Below, piece by piece: positions 58,537 to 64,000 of a stretch of 64,000 bases of DNA. Positions within the stretch are counted from its first letter, which is position 1; every line of letters starts with the position of its first letter. Source of the stretch: Siphonodentalium dalli (lineage: Eukaryota > Mollusca > Scaphopoda > Gadilida > Siphonodentaliidae); contig CP136064.1 of assembly GCA_032622095.1 (NCBI GenBank), forward strand, positions 253,086,484 through 253,150,483, read 5' to 3'. The notes under the pieces were generated by a model. The model worked only from the letters and a program-made list of their open reading frames with translations, made no database searches and was not told the origin of the DNA. The position numbers and the translations under genes are program-made.

Positions 58537-58561
58537 CCCCCCCCCCCCCCCCCCCCCCCCC
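58537..58561. repeat. Poly-C run (25)
   Basis: Uninterrupted 25 C, a likely slippage site and assembly risk. Confidence 0.95.
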
Positions 58562-58633
58562 ACGCCTTGTGTTCAGTAATAAAATTGGCAGTCCCCTTGA
58601 TATTACATGATGATGAAAGTCTATAACGATGTA

Positions 58634-59115
58634 GTACATACCGGTATAGAGGATCGAGTGATCTAAATTTGAATCGAGCCAAGCTTTAGCGAGTCTCAAA
58701 TCAAATTTAGTGGACGAGGTTAATAAATTTTGTAATGAATTGCGACGAATTTGAGATCCTTTTTATCATATAATCACATTTTAGCACGGGAAAACGATCT
58801 CGAAAAGCTTGGGGTTAAAACAAATTAATATTGATTTACTTATCACCTCCAAAGAGGAAGTAAAGACACATAAAAAATATAATTCCATTATTTGTCTTTT
58901 CTAGTTGACAAAATTGTTCAACCACACTTATCACCCATGTTTATCTCACAGTCAACACTAAATAACTCAAATTGAATATCATAATTATAATCAATTAACA
59001 GAATAACAAATTTCCGCCATTGACATTGACATCGTTGCGCTAAGCTCTTACGTCACTGCGCTTGGCAATATTATATGTGTGTCTTACTTTAAAATATGAG
59101 GCTGGATACTGCAGA
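58634..59115. mobile_element. Repeat family G, copy 3 (inverted)
   Basis: GAGGATCGAGTGATCTAAAT and CAAATTTAGTGGACGAGGTT pair as in the 32902-33040 hairpin. The far end (CTTACGTCACTGCGCTTGGC, GTGTGTCTTACTTTAAAATA, TGAGGC) is the inverse of 49815-49865. Confidence 0.6.
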
Positions 59116-59507
59116 GAACAATAGACTGGTATATTCATGCATAAATCAGCAGCCTATGCCGACATGTGCAATGACTAATGCGGCTTGAATATATAACTGT
59201 ATATATCAAATTGTGTGTAGTCATAAAATATATCTCGAGCTGTTTCGTCCATCAACGCCCAGGTGAAAAATGCATGCGTGGATAACCCCGTTCTATATTA
59301 ATTTGACATTATACATGTAACTGATTGAGGCTAAGGTTCATTTAATGGACATAATAATTTATGATCTCACATGCCTTTTTGATCTAATTTTATTCATGTC
59401 ATTAACTAAATTTTTGTGACTGATATGTCTATCATCATATAACAAATTAAATGATATCATATACCCGTACATACTGTTATACAAGCTTGGAATTAGTGTC
59501 TGTCATT

Positions 59508-59920
59508 TGCAGAATGAGGTCCCAAAAGGGTGAATTTTGTGACGCTATCCTGCACAGTGGGATAGCATCATCAAATTCACTCTCTGTGAACCTCATTCTG
59601 ATTAGGCCTCAACTGATATGGGAGACCTACATTATCATGTAGGGTTAGATTGAAGTTCCCCAGTTGGAAGTTGTTGATGTTCACCCGTTAGTCACCTTGT
59701 TTATGCATTTTATCTTCTGCAAATTTGAGGACACAGAAATTGAACAGAATGGAAAAAATTAACTAGAAACAATGTTAATTTGAGATTATAGATAGCTCCC
59801 AGAAGATGAGGCCTAAGCAGAATGAGGTCCCCAGAGGGTTAATTTTGTGATGCTAGCTCTCTATACGGGATAGCATCACTAAATTCACCCTCTAAGGACC
59901 TCATTCTGCAATTGACAGAC
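59508..59920. repeat. Hairpin-pair segment, copy 2
   Basis: Diverged direct copy of 58050-58475: hairpins at 59511-59605 (GCAGAATGAGGTCCCAAAAG ... GTGAACCTCATTCTG) and 59815-59912 (GCAGAATGAGGTCCCCAGAG ... TAAGGACCTCATTCTGC). The same spacer order (GGAGACCTACATTATC, GTTGATGTTCACCCGTTAG) is kept. Confidence 0.75.
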
Positions 59921-60598
59921 ACACTATCTCGAGGCTTGATGTTATAGCAACAATCAATCAAACTCACTGCTTCTCTTATCCTCGAAACAGATGAGGGGAG
60001 TGAACTCTAAAACCAGCCTTGGGGAGGATAACCTGATATCTGTATCTGGGTAATTATACCACCATAACTAAGTTATGGGGGAGAGTAAATATGTCATATA
60101 GGCAGCAGCTTGTCCATCCATCCATGAATACATCATTAGTCTGGTCGATAAACTCAAATTTTAGGGTTAACCTAGAAAAAATTCGGACTAAGTTGGTTTT
60201 TATACCATTTTGAAGAGGAAGCTCTCCTCTATAACATGTCCAAAATCCGCTAAAATCCGCTTTGAGCATTTTTTGTAATTCAAGATGGCGTCCAAGATGG
60301 CTGCCATTTTCCTATAAGTCAGCTTGATGCAATTATAGTGAGAACATCTTGTCATATGTATACACATGTATATATTTTTGTGAAGCTAAGACATAACGCC
60401 GCCTTTATTTGCCAAAATTGGAAGTCCTCGTCCAAGATGGCCCCCAAAATGGTGACCGGAAGTGGAATGTTTAAGTTGTTTTACTAATATCTTTAAGATA
60501 AGTTTCTGTGGTTTGGAACTGGATGAGAATTGTGACTTTATTTTGTGTTTAGCATGTTAACTGACCATTGGAGCAATGAAATATGCTGTTCGTGGAGT

Positions 60599-61453
60599 CC
60601 ATACTCCTTCCGATCACTCAAAAATTCGATTTTACAAAACGCGGTATAACATTTCACAAAAGATCCCCATTGGGATTCTAGTCATATTTCACAAAGAAGT
60701 GGGAAGAACTGTGCAATGTAAGTGATGCATTCTATATCTTATTGATATTCGAACTCAATGGTACTAAAATTGTCACTTTGGCTCAAAATGGCTGCCAAAA
60801 TGGCCGCCAAAATATGGAAAATGGTAATTATTATCCCAGCGTGCCATGCAACCGCTTACAAGTTGTGGTGATGCACACAATTGATTATTCTGTCTTATAT
60901 ACATTGAATACCAACATTTCTTATGCACCTTTATTAATTTTTACTATTTACTATTTTGAAATTACCAGAATTATGGGATTTTTCTATCACAAACAGCTTC
61001 AAACTCGGCAAAAAATCACTTTTCATGTTTGGACCATTTTTTTTCAAGTAAAATGGAACTATCTTTGGTATCAAAGTTTCTTTTTATTTTGATATGCCTT
61101 AAATGTGTCATATTGTGGTGGTTTAGACAATATTACTCAAGATGACTTGCAAAATGGCAACCAAATTTGGTAAAAAGTTTATATTCCGAAATGGTAGCAA
61201 ATTGTGACTCACTTGGTTATTAAACATGCTACTTAATCAACTGACAACTAAATGTTATATTCTGGTTGTCCCAGCACCTTATGAGGCACGACAAATTCAG
61301 TTTAAGGGATGCAGTATGGATTTTGCCGAACACCTCTTTAGGGATTCTGTCCATGTTTTTTAACGGAAACGGACAGAATGTTGAAACTGAACTGAAAGGG
61401 ATCATATTATGTGGCTACTCTGGCTCATTAGCATCAAAATTGATTAACTTATA
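60599..61453. repeat. Left arm of a long inverted repeat
   Basis: About 855 bp matched in inverse by 63192-64000. Shared landmarks: CCTTCCGATCACTCAAAA, GATCCCCATTGGGATTCTAG, GTGGGAAGAACTGTGCAATG, GGCTCAAAATGGCTGCCAAA, ATTATTCTGTCTTATATA, and the inner end CATCAAAATTGATTAACTTA. ORFs inside (60742, 61266) are not conserved in the other arm. (CCAAGATGGC)-type text continues leftward to 60285, so the arm may be longer. Confidence 0.85.
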
Positions 61454-61554
61454 AACTATTGTCAGGAAAACCGTTTTCTTCACATTGCATATAAAACGCA
61501 ATTAATGTGGATATTACCTCTATCGATTAACATATCCTTGAGTTATTGTGGAAA

Positions 61555-63180
61555 GCGATAGTCACACATGTGCACCAGTACAAATCACACATGAGCATGC
61601 CGTCACTCCATATATACATGGACACCACATAAATGGTCATGTGCCACTCGCTGTATAGACATACACCTCACCCATTACCATACAACCACACTTGGGTTTA
61701 TCCATACACCAACGCATGACCCTATAGCTGTGAATAACCATGCATACACACCAGGTATACTCCTACACCTCACACGACCAGTATACATATTCACTACATA
61801 CATGAACACAGAGTAACCTCTTGTATACCTATTCGCCTCACCATAGGCCATACAGTCACTCCATGTATATTTATTTGCCACTTGCATAGCTATATAACCA
61901 CTAAAGATATACATATACACCACACCGATGACCATACAGTCACTCCTGGTATACATGTTCGTTACATCCATGATCATACATCACTTCTTGTATACCTATT
62001 TGCCTCACCCGTGGTCGTACAGTCTCACGCCATGTATATGTATATATATATATTTGCGACACCCGTGGCCATATAGCCACTCAAGATATACATATACACC
62101 CAACCCAAAACCATACAGTCACTCCAGGTATATACATATAGACCTCACCAATGGCATTACAGCCATTCTAGATGTAGCAATGTCCAGTACCCGCGCGCAC
62201 GGCCATTCATACACTCCCGAATTGCATATACACCTGACCCATAACAATTCAGCCTCTCGCTGCATACGCATAAACCACATTCGTGATCATAGTCACACCT
62301 TGTATATCAATTCACCCCACCATTAATTTGTGCCATACTGTCAATCCCTATATACATATTGGTCGTGCCATGGCCATATAGTCACCCATGATATACACCT
62401 CGCCCATGACCACAGCGTCACTCCAGGTGTATATATATATACCTCATCATTGGCCATACAGCCCTTATAGATATACCAATACCCCGCACACACGGCCATT
62501 CGTACACTTCAGACTTGCATATACAGCTCAACCGTGACAATTCAGCCACTCGCTGTATACATATACACCGTCTCCATGAGCATTCAGCTATTCACTGTAT
62601 GCTTGTACACACCACCAATGACAATACAATAGGCCCTACATATAAACATATACATCCCACCATCACCATGAGGTCACTATCTATATACACTAGCCGCCAA
62701 TTGCCATTAAAGTGTACTCCATGTATGCATATACACTTCAACAATGACGTGCAGTCATTCCATGTACACATATACACATTGCCCATAACCATACAACCAC
62801 ATCCTATTTATAAATACACCCATCCATTACCATACATCCAACATATGTATGCATATACACCCACCCAGGACAATACAGCCACCCAATGTACACATGTACA
62901 GCCAACCCCTGACCACACAGTCACTCCATGTATACATCCAGGACAGTGTAGCTGCTCTTGTTATGCACATACACTACTTCAATGACCAGACAGCCACTCA
63001 CTGTAAATATGTTCACCTCACACATACCATACAGCTACTCCTTATATACCTATACATTTCACCATGGGCGCCCCATCCATGACCATATGGTCACACATTG
63101 TATAACTATTCACATCATTCGTGAATACGTTATCTCCATGTATACATACGCACCTCGCCTATGACCATACAGTCAACAGA
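61555..63180. repeat. Degenerate 42-45-bp minisatellite in the loop
   Basis: Roughly 36-38 diverged units of the form ACCATACAGTCACTCCATGT, ATACATATACACCTCACCC. Unit length varies and substitutions are frequent. Apparent His-, Thr- and Ile-rich ORFs are translations of the repeat, not genes. Confidence 0.85.
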
Positions 63181-63191
63181 CATACACATAT

Positions 63192-64000
63192 ATTAAGTTG
63201 ATTAATGTTGATGCTAATGGGCCAGAATAGCCACATAATATGATCCCTCTCAGTTCCGTTTCAACGTTCTGCCCATTTCCGTTCAAAAGCAAGAAAGTTT
63301 TTGGCAAATCCATATTGCATTCCTCAAAATGAACTTGTCATGCCTCGTAGGGTACCGGGACAACCAGAATAGAACATGTAGTTGATTAAGTAGCATGTGA
63401 GTCGTGTAATTGATTATGTATACATATACACCACGCATATACACATATGCATATAATAATGTTTGCCAAATTTGGTTGCCATTTTGGAAGCCATCTTGAG
63501 TAATGATGTCTAAAACACCTCAGTGTGACACATGTAACACATATCAAAACAATAAACATCTTTGATACCAAACATGGTTTCATTTTACTTTTAAAAAATG
63601 TCTCAAACCTGAACAGCGATTTTTTTTGCCGATTTTGATATCAGGTTTGTGATTGAAAATTTCGAATAATTCTGGTAATTTCAGTGGTTAAAATAGTAAC
63701 AAATACCAAATGTGCATCAGAAATGTTAGTCGTCAAGCTATATAAGACAGAGTAGTCAATTGTGTGCATCAACACAACTTGTAAGCGGTTGCATGCCATT
63801 TTGGCAGCCATTTTGAGCCAAAGTGACAATTTTGGTACCATTGAGTTAAAATATCAATAAGATATAGAATGCATCACTTACATTGCACAGTTCTTCCCAC
63901 TTCTTGATGAAATATGACTAGAATCCCAATGGGGATCTTTTGTGAAATGTTATACCGCGTTTTGTAAAATCGAAATTTTGAGTGATCGGAAGGGGTGTGG
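63192..64000. repeat. Right arm of the long inverted repeat (runs off the window)
   Basis: Inverse of 60599-61453 with moderate divergence and a roughly 45-bp extra (ATGTATACATATACACCACG) near 63416 that resembles the loop minisatellite. The end of the window still matches the left arm, so the true end is outside. Confidence 0.85.

Noticed and set aside
61675-63164. Several ORFs of 60-156 codons rich in His, Thr and Ile
   Set aside because: They are translations of the 42-45-bp minisatellite in both strands; units are out of step and stops are scattered.

Overview
This is an AT-rich, intron-bearing, transposon-dense animal nuclear window. Two genes can be recognised with confidence, and both are incomplete here. 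The foldback elements, CR1/L2-like LINE debris, a tRNA-like SINE and the makeup of the potassium channel fit an invertebrate. I favour a mollusc or other lophotrochozoan, but the sequence does not prove it.

Layout. 1-4889 is a 37-bp satellite array split by a palindromic insertion. 4890-15200 is a nest of foldback elements, hairpins and one LINE 3' end. 15659-19439 (minus) is one very large exon of a two-pore-domain potassium (K2P) channel. It encodes about 1130 disordered charged residues, then TM1, the extracellular cap and the first half of the P1 selectivity filter. The remaining channel exons were not found in the 15 kb downstream. 20981-37626 is mostly interspersed repeats. 35000-43750 holds several weak, unidentified coding candidates, including two C2H2 zinc fingers on the minus strand (39739-40080) and a separate finger-like exon on the plus strand.

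42680-49740 (minus) is the wreck of a CR1/L2/Jockey-type non-LTR retrotransposon. Reading 5' to 3' it has a coiled-coil ORF1, a PHD-like finger, an endonuclease with a GDFNIN-type motif, and an RT linker with RT start. A 52-bp minisatellite has expanded inside its coding region, and a perfect-looking foldback element of a TTAA family sits at its downstream edge. 50374-50601 and 56299-56865 (plus) are the first two coding exons of a SWAP-70/DEF6 homologue. Their 5.7-kb intron is filled with mobile elements, and the PH-domain exons are not visible before the window ends. 57000-64000 holds duplicated hairpins and a long inverted repeat (arms over 800 bp) whose loop is a degenerate 42-45-bp minisatellite.

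The recurring theme is short nonautonomous DNA elements. Many are flanked by TTAA, as piggyBac-type transposition leaves. Families with different outer termini carry the same roughly 69-bp near-perfect hairpin, which behaves as a module. No tRNA, rRNA, CRISPR array or bacterial-type operon was seen.
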